Positions 8,374-17,661 of a stretch of DNA of 64,000 nt are shown here, piece after piece. How positions within the stretch are numbered: position 1 is the first letter of the stretch; each line of letters begins with the position of its first letter. The notes beneath the pieces were generated by a model, which did no database searches, was not told the origin of the DNA, and worked only from the letters and a program-made list of their open reading frames with translations. Both the position numbers and the translations under genes were made by a program. This DNA comes from Magnetospirillum aberrantis SpK (GTDB taxonomy: Bacteria; Pseudomonadota; Alphaproteobacteria; Rhodospirillales; Magnetospirillaceae), in the NCBI RefSeq assembly GCF_011022235.1, contig NZ_JAAIYP010000011.1, forward strand, positions 44,723 through 108,722, read 5' to 3'.

Positions 8374-10731
8374 ATGACCCCTGTCACCCTCAGCCTGCCG
8401 GTGCGCGGCATGACCTGCGCCGCGTGTTCGACGCGCCTGGAACGTGTGCTGGGCAAGTTGCCTGGGGTGGTGGCGGCCAGTGTGTCGTTGGCTTCCGAAA
8501 CCGCCGATTTGCGCATAGATCCCGCCCGGACCGGTCCTGAACAGGTGGCCGAGGCGGTGACCAAGGCCGGCTTCTCGGTGCCCGAGGAAAGTTTCGAACT
8601 GGCCATTTCCGGCATGACCTGCGCCGCGTGTTCGACGCGCCTGGAGCGGGTGCTGGGCAAGCTGGCCGGCGTGCGCCGGGCCGAGGTCAATCTTGCGGCC
8701 GAGCGGGCCAACGTCACCGCCCTGGCCGGTGCGGTCACCGTTGCCGGTCTGGTGGTGGCGGTGACCAAGGCCGGATTCGGTGCCCAGCCGGTGACCGGCG
8801 GCCAGGACCAACTGGCGCGTGAGGAAGAGGAGCACGCCGCCGATCTGCGTCGCCAGACGGTGCGTCTGGTGGTGTCGGCGGTGCTGACGCTGCCCTTGGT
8901 GGTGGGGATGGTGGTTCCGGCGCTGGCGGTCCCGGCCTGGGCCCAATTGGTGTTGGCGACGCCGGTGCAGTTCTGGATCGGCGCCCGCTTCTATGCCGGC
9001 GCCTGGGCGTCGCTCAGGGGCGGGGTGGGGAACATGGACGTGCTGGTCGCCATGGGAACCTCGGCCGCCTATGGGTTGTCGGCGTGGCACATGGCCCAAG
9101 GGCATTTCAATCACGACGTGATGTATTTCGAGGGCGCGGCGGTGGTCATCACCCTGGTCCTGTTGGGCAAGGTGCTGGAGACGCGGGCCAAGCGCTCGGC
9201 GGCCGGCGCCATCCGTGCCCTGATGAAGCTGCGCCCCGACACCGCGCGGGTGGAACAGGACGGGACGGTGATCGAGTTGCCGGCCGACGTGGTGCCGGTG
9301 GGGGCGATGGTCCTGGTGCGGCCGGGCGAGCGGGTGCCGGTGGACGGCATGGTCGCCGATGGCGTCAGTCAGGTTGACGAATCCCTGGTAACCGGGGAAA
9401 GCCTGCCGGTGCTCAAGGAAGCCGGGGCCGAAGTGGTGGCGGGTGCGGTCAACGGCGACGGCCTGTTGCGGATTCGCGCCACCCGCGTCGGCACCGACAG
9501 CACCATCAACCGCATCATTCGCATGGTCCAGGGCGCCCAGGCGTCGAAGGCGCCGGTGCAAAAGCTGGTGGACCGCATTTCGGCGGTGTTCGTGCCGGCG
9601 GTGGTGGCGGTGGCTGCATTGTCACTGTTGGGATGGGGATTGGTTGCCGGCGATTGGGGACAGGCGGCGGTGGCGGCCATTTCCGTGCTGGTGATCGCCT
9701 GCCCCTGTGCCTTGGGGCTTGCCACTCCCACCGCCATCATGGTCGGAACCGGCACCGCCGCCCGTCACGGCATCCTGATCAAGGATGCCGAGGCGCTGGA
9801 ACGTGCCCACGCGGTCGGCGTGGTGGTGTTCGACAAGACCGGGACCTTGACCGAAGGACGGCCGGCGGTGGTGACCCACCAGGGCGATTCCGATCTGGTG
9901 CGGCTGGTGGCCTCGGCGCAACAGGGCAGCGAGCATCCGCTGGCTCGGGCGGTCCTGGCGGCGGCCGAAGGCTTGGTCTTGTCGCCGGTGGCCGGGTTCC
10001 GCAGCCTGCCGGGACGCGGTTTGTCGGCGACGGTTGACGGGCGCTCCCTGATGGTGGGCTCGGCCCGTCTGATGGCGGAAAATTCCATCGATGTCGGCCC
10101 ATGGCGCAGCGACGCCGAAGCCGAGGAAGCGCGCGGGCGCACCGTGATGTGGGCAGCGGAAGGCAACCGCGTGCTGGGTTTCATCGCCGTGGCCGATCCG
10201 GTCAAGCCAAGTGCCGCCCAGGCTGTCGCCGGCCTTCGCGCCCAGGGGATCGAGACGGTGATGCTGACCGGCGACAACGCCCGTGCCGCCGCCTTCGTCG
10301 CCGCCCAGGTGGGGGTGGACCGGGTGCTGGCCGAGGTGTTGCCCGAGGACAAGGCGGCGGAGGTCGCCAAGCTGAAGGCCGAGAACAAGGTGGTCGCCAT
10401 GGTCGGCGACGGCATCAACGACGCTCCGGCTTTGGCGGCGGCCGACATCGGCATCGCCATGGGCACCGGCACCGACGTCGCCATGCAGGCCGCCGGGATC
10501 ACCCTGGTCAAGGGTGATCCCGGTCTGCTGCCGGCGGCGTTGTCGGTGTCGCGCGCCACCTATGGCAAGATTCGCCAGAACCTGTTCTGGGCTTTCGTCT
10601 ATAACGTGGTCGCGTTGCCGGCGGCCGCGCTCGGGTTGCTCAATCCGGTGATCGCCGGGGCGGCCATGGCGTTCTCCAGCGTGTCGGTGGTATCCAATTC
10701 CTTGCTGCTGCGGCGCTGGAGGGGACGATGA
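8374..10731 (+). CDS. copA: Copper-exporting P1B-type ATPase CopA
   Basis: Pumps Cu(I) out of the cytoplasm at the expense of ATP; 785 residues in the inner membrane. Two N-terminal HMA domains each have GMTCAAC (Cys15/18 and Cys83/86). These are followed by paired membrane segments, the TGES actuator motif, the transport motif CPC (443-445), the phosphorylation site DKTG (Asp487) and GDGINDAPAL. The ATG at 8374 has AGGAGA upstream and places the first HMA domain at the expected position, so the 20-residue upstream extension, which runs through the operator, is rejected. It overlaps cueR by four bases. Confidence 0.96.
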   Translation: MTPVTLSLPVRGMTCAACSTRLERVLGKLPGVVAASVSLASETADLRIDPARTGPEQVAEAVTKAGFSVPEESFELAISGMTCAACSTRLERVLGKLAGVRRAEVNLAAERANVTALAGAVTVAGLVVAVTKAGFGAQPVTGGQDQLAREEEEHAADLRRQTVRLVVSAVLTLPLVVGMVVPALAVPAWAQLVLATPVQFWIGARFYAGAWASLRGGVGNMDVLVAMGTSAAYGLSAWHMAQGHFNHDVMYFEGAAVVITLVLLGKVLETRAKRSAAGAIRALMKLRPDTARVEQDGTVIELPADVVPVGAMVLVRPGERVPVDGMVADGVSQVDESLVTGESLPVLKEAGAEVVAGAVNGDGLLRIRATRVGTDSTINRIIRMVQGAQASKAPVQKLVDRISAVFVPAVVAVAALSLLGWGLVAGDWGQAAVAAISVLVIACPCALGLATPTAIMVGTGTAARHGILIKDAEALERAHAVGVVVFDKTGTLTEGRPAVVTHQGDSDLVRLVASAQQGSEHPLARAVLAAAEGLVLSPVAGFRSLPGRGLSATVDGRSLMVGSARLMAENSIDVGPWRSDAEAEEARGRTVMWAAEGNRVLGFIAVADPVKPSAAQAVAGLRAQGIETVMLTGDNARAAAFVAAQVGVDRVLAEVLPEDKAAEVAKLKAENKVVAMVGDGINDAPALAAADIGIAMGTGTDVAMQAAGITLVKGDPGLLPAALSVSRATYGKIRQNLFWAFVYNVVALPAAALGLLNPVIAGAAMAFSSVSVVSNSLLLRRWRGR

Positions 10732-11126
10732 ATATCGGAACGGCGGCGGCACGTTCGGGCGTGCCGGCCAAGACCATCCGTTATTACGAAGGCATCGGCC
10801 TGATCAACAAGGTCGGACGCACGGCGGGCGGGTATCGCGATTATTCCGACATCGACGTCGAGACGCTGAAATTCATCCAAAGGGCGCGTTCCCTGGGATT
10901 CTCGGTCAAGGATGTGGCCGATCTGCTGGCGTTGTGGCAAGATCGCGACCGCGCCAGTTCCGAGGTCAAGCGTATCGCCGAGGGCCATGTGGAAGCCATC
11001 GGCCGCAAGATCGTCGAACTCGAGGAAATCCGCCGAACGTTGGAAACCTTGATCCATCGTTGCCATGGCGACGACCGGCCCGATTGCCCCATCCTGGAGG
11101 GGCTGGCCCATCCCTGTTGCTCCTGA
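10728..11126 (+). CDS. cueR: Copper-responsive MerR-family regulator CueR
   Basis: Copper-sensing activator, 132 residues. It has the MerR winged helix (KTIRYYEGIGLI), a dimerisation helix and the Cu(I) ligands Cys112 and Cys120 in CHGDDRPDC. Ser77 occupies the position that separates monovalent-metal sensors of the CueR type from divalent-metal sensors. Its ATG overlaps the copA stop (ATGA), so it is translationally coupled, and it should act on the dyad in front of copA. The C-terminus ends with an extra Cys-Cys pair. Confidence 0.93.
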   Translation: MNIGTAAARSGVPAKTIRYYEGIGLINKVGRTAGGYRDYSDIDVETLKFIQRARSLGFSVKDVADLLALWQDRDRASSEVKRIAEGHVEAIGRKIVELEEIRRTLETLIHRCHGDDRPDCPILEGLAHPCCS

Positions 11127-11210
11127 GCGGGAAAGCGGCGCGGTTGCGGTCGGCGGGGCCGTCCCGCTATAACCCGTTCTCTTGTATTCCCAGGAAAGGA
11201 GAAGCCGGCG

Positions 11211-12389
11211 GTGTCGCGGCGCGAAATCCGGCGCATGCTGATGGAACCCAAACATCGGCTGGTGGAACGGCCGTGGGTGGTGCCGGCGTTGATGGCCGTG
11301 GTGCTGGTGGCCGGCGTCGGCATCGGGGTCGGTGTGGGCGTCAGCATGTTGCCCGACACGCCGGAACCCCGTGGCGTGACGACCGCCTGGGAACAGGCTG
11401 AAATGGCGGTGGACCGCCCGCCCCGGCGCGAAGGCGGGGTGGAACTGCCGGACGGCGACATGCCGCCTTTCGTGCCTATCGTGCCGTTGCCGCGTCCGCG
11501 TCCGGGGGGCGCCAACGACGACGGCATGCAATATATCGAGGACGTGCCCCAGGCCGATGTCGCCGACGACGTGCAACCGCCGCCGGTCTCCGAGGCTCCG
11601 GCTTTCCAGGCTCCGGCCCAATCCGCGTCGCTGATCCTGCCCTCGCCGCCGGTGGTGGCGCCGGGGCAACCGGCCTGGGTGAAATACGCTGTGCCAGCGC
11701 CGCCGACCCACGGCCGGCCGATGATCGCGGTGGTGATCGACGATCTGGGGGTGGACCGCCGACGTTCGGAAAAGGTCATTCCGTTACGCGCGCCGCTGAC
11801 CCTGGCCTGGATGACCTATGCCCAGGACTTGCCGCGCCTGACTCACGAGGCCCGCGCCCATGGCCATGAATTGCTGGTGCATGTGCCCATGCAGCCGCAA
11901 GGCGGCAATTGGGATCCCGGTCCCGATGTGCTGGAGGTCGGCGTCCATCCCGAGGAAAACCGTCGCCGCCTGACCTGGGGGCTGAACCGTTTCGAAGGCT
12001 TCGTCGGCATCAACAACCACATGGGGTCGCGTTTCACCGGCGACCGGGTCGGCATGGTCGTGGTGATGGAGGAACTGCGTCGGCGCGGCCTGCTGTTCCT
12101 CGATTCGGTGACCACCGAGAAAAGCGTCGGCCGCGAGACCGCGCGCTCTTACGGCGTGCCGTTCGCCGCCCGCAACGTGTTCATCGACAACGAGCAAAGC
12201 GTCGCCAAGGTGCTGGCACAGTTGCAAAAGGCCGAAGCACACGCCCGCAGATACGGTTCCGCCATCGCCATCGGCCATCCCCACGATTCGACCATCGAGG
12301 CGTTGCGGCAATGGCTGCCCGGTCTCGAGGCCAAGGGCTTGGTGCTGGTACCGGTCAGCGCCATCGTGCGGGCCAACGCCATCCCTTGA
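11211..12389 (+). CDS. Divergent polysaccharide deacetylase family protein (YibQ-like)
   Basis: A 392-residue envelope protein starting with GTG. One transmembrane segment (about residues 24-48, rich in Val/Gly/Ala) is followed by a Pro/Asp-rich linker to about residue 165. The C-terminal divergent deacetylase fold has MIAVVIDDLG, HVPMQPQ, NNHMGS and GHPHDSTI. The family is related to NodB-type carbohydrate deacetylases and is often found near cell-division or envelope genes. Its substrate is unknown. It is separated from cueR by 84 bases. Confidence 0.85.
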   Translation: MSRREIRRMLMEPKHRLVERPWVVPALMAVVLVAGVGIGVGVGVSMLPDTPEPRGVTTAWEQAEMAVDRPPRREGGVELPDGDMPPFVPIVPLPRPRPGGANDDGMQYIEDVPQADVADDVQPPPVSEAPAFQAPAQSASLILPSPPVVAPGQPAWVKYAVPAPPTHGRPMIAVVIDDLGVDRRRSEKVIPLRAPLTLAWMTYAQDLPRLTHEARAHGHELLVHVPMQPQGGNWDPGPDVLEVGVHPEENRRRLTWGLNRFEGFVGINNHMGSRFTGDRVGMVVVMEELRRRGLLFLDSVTTEKSVGRETARSYGVPFAARNVFIDNEQSVAKVLAQLQKAEAHARRYGSAIAIGHPHDSTIEALRQWLPGLEAKGLVLVPVSAIVRANAIP

Positions 12390-12447
12390 CCTTCCCCCGG
12401 TGGGAAGGTTCACATTGGGCCAGGATCACATCTCGGGAGAGTTCCCC

Positions 12448-12648
12448 ATGACCAGCACCTATCGCGTCACCGGCATGAGCTGCGGTGGTTGCGCCCGTTC
12501 CGTGGAAACCGCCATCAAGGCACTGGCGCCCGCCGCCATTGTCAACGTCGACCTGGACGCCAAGGCGGTGACCGTGGACGGCGCCAGCGCCGACCAGGTC
12601 AAACAGGCGGTGGACGATGCCGGCTTCGGTTTCGAGGGCGCGGTCTAA
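12448..12648 (+). CDS. copZ: HMA-domain copper chaperone, CopZ-like
   Basis: A 66-residue single HMA domain with the metal-binding motif GMSCGGC at residues 9-15. Small free-standing HMA proteins carry Cu(I) to CopA-type pumps. The ATG at 12448 is chosen over an upstream in-frame GTG/ATG because it sits at the normal distance from the metal motif. The last four bases overlap the end of the convergent hydrolase gene. Proximity to copA/cueR supports a copper role. Confidence 0.88.
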   Translation: MTSTYRVTGMSCGGCARSVETAIKALAPAAIVNVDLDAKAVTVDGASADQVKQAVDDAGFGFEGAV

Positions 12649-13535
12649 GCAACCACCCGGTCCGGCCACGGATTGACGCCGTCTTGCAGCCAACGCACGG
12701 TGTCGGGCCAGAAGCGGTCGGCGTGGCGGTCGTGGAACATGCTGAAATGGCCGACCCGGTCGAAGCCCAGGTCGGCCGGCAGTACTTCCGCCTGGATGCG
12801 CCGCGCCCCGGTGTAATAGTCAAGCCCCGCCCGCACGGCGTCGCGGGTGCCGTATTCGTCGTCCGACAGGGCGATGGACAGGATGTCGGCCCGCACGGCG
12901 GCGAAGTTGTGCAGAATCGCCGTCCGTTCCGCCGCCGGATAGCTGGATTCCATGCGGCGGCGGCGGAAGCTCCATTCCAACGCCACGCCGGCCGGCAAGT
13001 CCTCGAGCCAACCCAGGCGCTTGCCGGGGAAATAGCCCAATCCCAGGGTCAGGGCCGGCATCACCACATGCCAGCGCCACAACAGGCCCAGACGCTTGGT
13101 GGAACGGTAGTTGCGCCAGAACGCATATTGCCCGCCGATCGCCAGGATGCGGTCGATGCGTGACGCCATCGGCGCGAAACCGGGCAGGAAGCCGCCGATG
13201 CTGTGGCCGACCACGCCCAGGAAGCCGTGCGGGTCGCGCAGGCGGGCCCAGTGCACCACCGCGTCGAAATCAAATTCGCCCCAATGCCGCCATTCCATCC
13301 TGAGATCGCGCAGCCGTTCGGGGCGCGAGGCACCGATGCCGCGATAATCGTAGGTGACCACGTCAAAGCCCTGGTTGGTCAGGAAGCGGGCGTAGCGGTG
13401 GTAATAGCCGGCGGCGACGCCGGTGGCGGCGTTGACGATGACCGTGCCGTTCCGGGGGCCTTGGGCGGATTGCCACAGATGCCCGCCCAGGCGGAAACCG
13501 TCGCGGCAGGAAATGTGAAGGGGTTGGGCGTCCAA
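12645..13535 (-). CDS. Alpha/beta hydrolase
   Basis: An alpha/beta-hydrolase of about 296 residues. The nucleophile elbow is GHSIGG, preceded by GFLGVV; other fold features are YDYRGIGASRP and a C-terminal GHFSMFH that supplies the His. The substrate is unknown. The start is uncertain: homologous sequence begins near PLDAQPLHISCRDGF, so a TTG at 13535 is used here, but the frame is open to an upstream start at 13712. It converges on copZ with a four-base overlap. Confidence 0.75.
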   Translation of the reverse strand: MDAQPLHISCRDGFRLGGHLWQSAQGPRNGTVIVNAATGVAAGYYHRYARFLTNQGFDVVTYDYRGIGASRPERLRDLRMEWRHWGEFDFDAVVHWARLRDPHGFLGVVGHSIGGFLPGFAPMASRIDRILAIGGQYAFWRNYRSTKRLGLLWRWHVVMPALTLGLGYFPGKRLGWLEDLPAGVALEWSFRRRRMESSYPAAERTAILHNFAAVRADILSIALSDDEYGTRDAVRAGLDYYTGARRIQAEVLPADLGFDRVGHFSMFHDRHADRFWPDTVRWLQDGVNPWPDRVVA

Positions 13536-13646
13536 GGGGGTGTGGTCCGGGGTGGTTGCGGTCGGACCAGCATAGTAGGGGCGGCGTCGTGTCGCCGCCA
13601 AACGAGAAGAGCTTGCCCCGCCCTTAAGGGAAGCTTGTCGAGGACA

Positions 13647-13700
13647 ACCCCCGTCCGCGCCGATCCGCCAGGGAGGAGAGCGGGCGACGCGGACGGGGGT
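13647..13700 (-). repeat. Long inverted repeat downstream of fixX
   Basis: A perfect 13-base stem pairs ACCCCCGTCCGCG (13647-13659) with CGCGGACGGGGGT (13688-13700) around a 28-base loop. It follows the fixX stop on the minus strand and precedes the alpha/beta hydrolase. No U-run follows, so it may be a Rho-protected 3' end rather than a classic terminator. Confidence 0.5.
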
Positions 13701-13733
13701 AGAGAGGCGCAAGGGGGAAGGGGGATGCGCCGC

Positions 13734-14012
13734 TCAACCGAACTTGAACAAGATGCCGTAGCCGCCGCGCGGATAATCCCACTGAAGCTCGCCGGTGCCG
13801 GCACAGATGACGCGGCAGGTGCCGCATTCCAGGCAGCCGTCGGGGGTGACGACCACCGAACCGTCTTCCTCTTCGGCGTAACAGCCGGCCGGGCACACGG
13901 TGACCAAGCTTTTCAGGGCCGGCGACGGCGCGCCCTTGGCGACGATGGCGATGTGGGGGTGTCCCTCGTCCACCATGTAGCGGTTGTTGTAGAGTTTTTC
14001 CTCGACCTTCAT
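13734..14012 (-). CDS. fixX: Ferredoxin-like protein FixX
   Basis: Small iron-sulfur partner of the FixABC electron-bifurcating complex, 92 residues. It has CPAGCY and CLECGTCRVIC, the ferredoxin-like Cys set that binds the cluster passing electrons with FixC toward quinone. Start MKVEEKLYNNRY matches the family and is preceded by GAGG. It begins ten bases after the fixC stop and is the last gene of the iscA(nif)-nifV-nifW-fixABCX operon. Confidence 0.94.
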   Translation of the reverse strand: MKVEEKLYNNRYMVDEGHPHIAIVAKGAPSPALKSLVTVCPAGCYAEEEDGSVVVTPDGCLECGTCRVICAGTGELQWDYPRGGYGILFKFG

Positions 14013-14022
14013 CGTCGCCTCC

Positions 14023-15321
14023 TCAGCGCCACGCACGGGCGATCTTGACCGCGTCGCCGATCAGGCCGCGCAGACGGCGCCCCGAACGGAAGGTGCGGAA
14101 AATGGTCTTTTCCTTGTCCAGCTTGGGCATGCCATCGACACGGAACCAGGTCTCTGCCGCCTTGCTGAGCAGGTTGGGGTAGGTGGTGACGAACTGCCGG
14201 TTCTCGTGCAGGATTTCCGGCAGGTTCTTGTATTTCTTCAGGTCCTTCATGACGAAGCTGTCTTCCAGCGTCTTGCGGTAACGCGCCAGGTTGGCTTCGG
14301 TCATGGACTTGCCCTCGGCCTTCAGGGCGACCACGGTCTCGGCGGCCATGCGACCGGTCTCCATGGCAAGGTTCGAGCCCTCGCGGTGCATGGAATTCAC
14401 GAACTGGCCGGAATCGCCGACGATCAGCCAGCCGTCGCCATGCAGCTTGGGGATGGCCTTGTAGCCGCCCTCGGGGATCAGGTGGGCGGCATATTCCTTG
14501 ACCTCGGAGCCTTCGATCAGCGGCGCGATCGACGGATGCTTCTTGAACTTGTCGAGCATCACGTAGGGGCTGGTGCCGCTGTCGCGGAAGTCGGATACCA
14601 GACAGCCGATGCCGACCGACAGCGATTCGCCGTTGGTGTACAGGAAGGCGGTGCCCATCAGGCCCATGGTGACGGTACCCAAGGCCTCGATCACCACGCC
14701 TTCGTTGTCCTTCACGTTGAAACGCTGTTCGATCACCTCACGCGGCAGGAAGTGCATCTCCTTGACCGCCAGCGCGGCGTGTTCGGGCTTGATCTCGTCG
14801 CGGATGCCGGAACGCTGTCCGACCAGCGAGTTGACGCCGTCGGCCAGGATCACCACGTCGGCGTGGATGACGCTGTCGTCGCGGTCGGTCTTGATGCCGA
14901 CCACCTTGCCTTTTTCGTCGCGGGCCAGTTCGGTGACGGTGGTTTCGCACACCACCAGGGCGCCGGCCTCGCGGACCTTGGAGTTGAACCACTTGTCGAA
15001 CTGGGCGCGGACGATGGTGTAGCGGTTGGGACGTTCCTCGTTGAAGGTGTCCGAACGGTAATGGGTGCCGCAATGGGACCTGTCGTCCAGCATCCACAGG
15101 CGCTGCTCGACGATGTGACGTTCGAGCGGCGCTTCCTCGCGGAAGTCGGGAATGATCTTCTCAAGGCTGGTGGCGTACAGGATGGCGCCCTGGACGTTCT
15201 TCGAACCCGAGGTTTCGCCGCGCTCCACCTGAAGCACCGACAGGCCGGCCTTGGCCAGGACATAGGCGGCGGAATTGCCGGAGGGACCGGCTCCGACCAC
15301 GATGGCGTCGAACTTTTCCAT
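14023..15321 (-). CDS. fixC: FixC, FAD-dependent flavoprotein dehydrogenase
   Basis: ETF-quinone-oxidoreductase-like flavoprotein, 432 residues. The N-terminal FAD-binding motif is [39 protein letters not shown] near residue 310 is the second flavin contact. FixC takes one branch of electrons from FixAB to quinone while the other branch reduces ferredoxin/flavodoxin for nitrogenase. It lies between fixB and fixX with 15- and 10-base gaps. Confidence 0.95.
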   Translation of the reverse strand: MEKFDAIVVGAGPSGNSAAYVLAKAGLSVLQVERGETSGSKNVQGAILYATSLEKIIPDFREEAPLERHIVEQRLWMLDDRSHCGTHYRSDTFNEERPNRYTIVRAQFDKWFNSKVREAGALVVCETTVTELARDEKGKVVGIKTDRDDSVIHADVVILADGVNSLVGQRSGIRDEIKPEHAALAVKEMHFLPREVIEQRFNVKDNEGVVIEALGTVTMGLMGTAFLYTNGESLSVGIGCLVSDFRDSGTSPYVMLDKFKKHPSIAPLIEGSEVKEYAAHLIPEGGYKAIPKLHGDGWLIVGDSGQFVNSMHREGSNLAMETGRMAAETVVALKAEGKSMTEANLARYRKTLEDSFVMKDLKKYKNLPEILHENRQFVTTYPNLLSKAAETWFRVDGMPKLDKEKTIFRTFRSGRRLRGLIGDAVKIARAWR

Positions 15322-15336
15322 GGTGGGGGCTCTCCT

Positions 15337-16428
15337 TTACTCGGCCGCTTGCGAACGCGACAGGTGACGGCGGAACGCCTCGGTCAGCGCCGGCAGTACG
15401 GTCAGCGCGTCGCCGACGATGCCTTGGTGAGCGAAGTCGAAGATGGGCGCGTTGGGGTCGGTGTTGATGGCCAGGATCTGGTCGGCGCCTTCGACGCCGA
15501 CCCGGTGCTGGATGGCGCCCGAGATGCCGGCGGCGATGTAAAGACGTGGCCGGATGGTCTTGCCGGTCTGGCCGATCTGGCGCGAGGCATCGATCCAGCC
15601 CTTTTGCACCAGTGGCCGCGAGCCGCCATATTCGGCGCCCAGGACGGCGGCCAGATCCTTGACCAACTTGAAGTTCTCGGGCTTGCCCAGGCCGACGCCG
15701 CCGGCCACCACCACGTCGGCATAGGCCAGGTGCGCGTCTTCCTTGGCGGCGTCGGGGATGAAGTCCAGAATCTTGGTGACCACGCTTTCCTCGGCCATGC
15801 CCAGCGGATGCAGCACGATGCCGCCGCTGCGGCCCGGCTGGCGGTCGGGCATGGCCATGACGCGCGGGCGGATGGTCGCCATTTGCGGGCGGACGTTCAG
15901 GGTGTAGATGGTGCACAACAGCGAGCCGCCGAAGGTCGGGCGGGTGGCGCCCAAGGAACGGTCGTCGTCGATGGCCAGCGCCGTGCAATCGGCGGTCAGG
16001 CCGGTCTTCAACGTGGTCGCCACCGATCCGGCGAGGTCGCGGCCCAGGTTGGTGGCGCCCAGCAACAAAATCTCGGGCTTGTAGGTGTTGACCAGTTCGG
16101 TCATGCCCTTGGTGTAGGTTTCGTTGCGGTAATCGGCCAGCAACGGGTCCTGGATGGTGTAGACCTTGTCGGCGCCGTATTCATAGGCGGTGGCGATGGC
16201 GGCGTCGCAGCCGTCGCCGCTGGCGCCCATGACCACGCCGGCCAGTTCCACGCCCAGCTTGTCGGCCAGCTTGCGGCCTTCACCCATCAATTCCCACGAC
16301 ACCGGGTGAACCTGGCCGCGTTCCACTTCCACGAACACCCAGACGTCCTTGTAGGTCTTGAAGTGGTCGGACAGTTCGGCCTTCATCTTGCCGCGCGAGG
16401 GCGCCGCGGCGGGTTTGGCTTCGCTCAT
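15337..16428 (-). CDS. fixB: FixB, electron transfer flavoprotein alpha subunit
   Basis: ETF-alpha-type subunit, 363 residues. The C-terminal FAD domain carries the family signature [38 protein letters not shown] and [14 protein letters not shown], while the N-terminal domain is the usual ETF alpha/beta fold. It pairs with FixA to split NADH electrons between high- and low-potential acceptors. It starts 13 bases after fixA. Confidence 0.95.
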   Translation of the reverse strand: MSEAKPAAAPSRGKMKAELSDHFKTYKDVWVFVEVERGQVHPVSWELMGEGRKLADKLGVELAGVVMGASGDGCDAAIATAYEYGADKVYTIQDPLLADYRNETYTKGMTELVNTYKPEILLLGATNLGRDLAGSVATTLKTGLTADCTALAIDDDRSLGATRPTFGGSLLCTIYTLNVRPQMATIRPRVMAMPDRQPGRSGGIVLHPLGMAEESVVTKILDFIPDAAKEDAHLAYADVVVAGGVGLGKPENFKLVKDLAAVLGAEYGGSRPLVQKGWIDASRQIGQTGKTIRPRLYIAAGISGAIQHRVGVEGADQILAINTDPNAPIFDFAHQGIVGDALTVLPALTEAFRRHLSRSQAAE

Positions 16429-16441
16429 CTCTCAAGTCTCC

Positions 16442-17284
16442 TTAGGCGCCGGTCTGGCGGAAGAGGGTCTCTTCCAGCCGGCCATCGGCGGCGAACAGGG
16501 CGGCCACGGTGGCGGAGGCGATGTCGCCGCCCTCCGCGGCCTCGATCATCTTGGCCTTTTCCTTGCGCGGCTGAGGGGCGAACACCTTCTTGACCACGGT
16601 GGGCGACCCCTTGAGGCCGCACAGCGCGATGTCGGCGATGCCGGCGGCGGCGGCGTTCCACACGGTGATCTCGGTGCGGGCGGCGCGCAGCATGTCGGCC
16701 ATGGTGCCGCGGCGCACGGTGTTGGTGTGTTCCAGCATGGTGACCAGGCATGGCAAGGCGGTGGTCAGAACCTGCACGCCGCCTTCGGCACGGCGCTCGA
16801 CGGTGATCTTGCGGGCGCCAAGATCGACGGCGCGGATCTTTTCCACATAGGTCAACTGGTTCAGCTCAAGACGCTTGGCGATGCCGGGTCCGACCTGGGC
16901 TGTGTCGCCGTCGATGGTCTGTTTGCCGCAAAACACCATGTCCACCGGGTCGGTTTCCGACAATTTGGCGATGGCCGAGGACAGCGCGAACGATGTGGCC
17001 AGAGTATCCGACCCGGCGAAGAAGCGGTCGGACAACAACACCGCGGCGTCGGCGCCGATGGACAGCGCCTTGCGCAACGCCTGATCGGCCATGGGCGGGC
17101 CCATGGTCAGGACGGTGACCTTGCCGTTGAACTGGTCGCGCAGGCGCAACGCTTCTTCCAGCGAATAGAGGTCGTAGGGGTTGATGATGGTGGGCACACC
17201 CTGGCGCATGATGGTGTTGGTCACCGGATGCACGCGAATCTGGGCGCTGTCCGGCACCTGCTTGATGCAGACGACGATATGCAT
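16442..17284 (-). CDS. fixA: FixA, electron transfer flavoprotein beta subunit
   Basis: ETF-beta-type subunit, 280 residues, starting MHIVVCIKQVPDSAQIRV as the family does. CGKQTIDGDTAQVGPGIA is the ETF-beta signature. It is the NADH-oxidising, bifurcating half of FixAB. It lies 23 bases after nifW, so it is transcribed from the NifA/sigma54 promoter at 19153-19167. Confidence 0.95.
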   Translation of the reverse strand: MHIVVCIKQVPDSAQIRVHPVTNTIMRQGVPTIINPYDLYSLEEALRLRDQFNGKVTVLTMGPPMADQALRKALSIGADAAVLLSDRFFAGSDTLATSFALSSAIAKLSETDPVDMVFCGKQTIDGDTAQVGPGIAKRLELNQLTYVEKIRAVDLGARKITVERRAEGGVQVLTTALPCLVTMLEHTNTVRRGTMADMLRAARTEITVWNAAAAGIADIALCGLKGSPTVVKKVFAPQPRKEKAKMIEAAEGGDIASATVAALFAADGRLEETLFRQTGA

Positions 17285-17307
17285 GGGTACTCCTGGGCTC
17301 GGGCTGC

Positions 17308-17646
17308 TCAGCGGACAGAGCGGATGGACGACAGCGGCACGAAACCGGTCTTGGTGTCCTTGAAGACCTTGAAATCCTTGAGACCCTGGCCCGAGGCGAA
17401 TTCGAGATAGGCCTTTTCCAGGGCATGGCGGCAGGCGACGCGCTGGGCGCCGTCCTCGAGCGCACGCAGTGCCGACATGTCCAACAGCGCGTTGAAGCGC
17501 TTGAGGATATGCAGGCGGTGGACGCTGACCACCTGTTGGTCGAAGGCGACGTCAAGGATGTCGAAGAATTCCTCGGCGGCGGACAGCCGGGCGAGGGTGT
17601 CGAGGAAGCTGCCGTCGGCAGGCTTGCACTGGGCGGGGCTGCACAT
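17308..17646 (-). CDS. nifW: Nitrogenase stabilising/protective protein NifW
   Basis: A 112-residue soluble accessory protein of the NifW family, recognised from LSAAEEFFDILDVAFDQQVVSVHRLHILKRF and LEKAYLEFA. NifW binds the MoFe protein and is linked to its full activation or oxygen protection; it has no enzyme motif. It sits between nifV and fixA with short gaps of 15 and 23 bases. Confidence 0.93.
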   Translation of the reverse strand: MCSPAQCKPADGSFLDTLARLSAAEEFFDILDVAFDQQVVSVHRLHILKRFNALLDMSALRALEDGAQRVACRHALEKAYLEFASGQGLKDFKVFKDTKTGFVPLSSIRSVR

Positions 17647-17661
17647 GGTGGCTCTCCTTGT

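Noticed and set aside
11909..12451. 180-codon alternative frame inside the YibQ-like gene
   Set aside because: It overlaps a clear deacetylase-family protein and is Arg/His-rich shadow sequence.
14206..16593. 795-codon plus-strand open frame opposite fixC and fixB
   Set aside because: It mirrors highly biased GC-rich coding DNA of fixBC, has no recognisable domain and no ribosome site; the fix genes on the other strand are certain.
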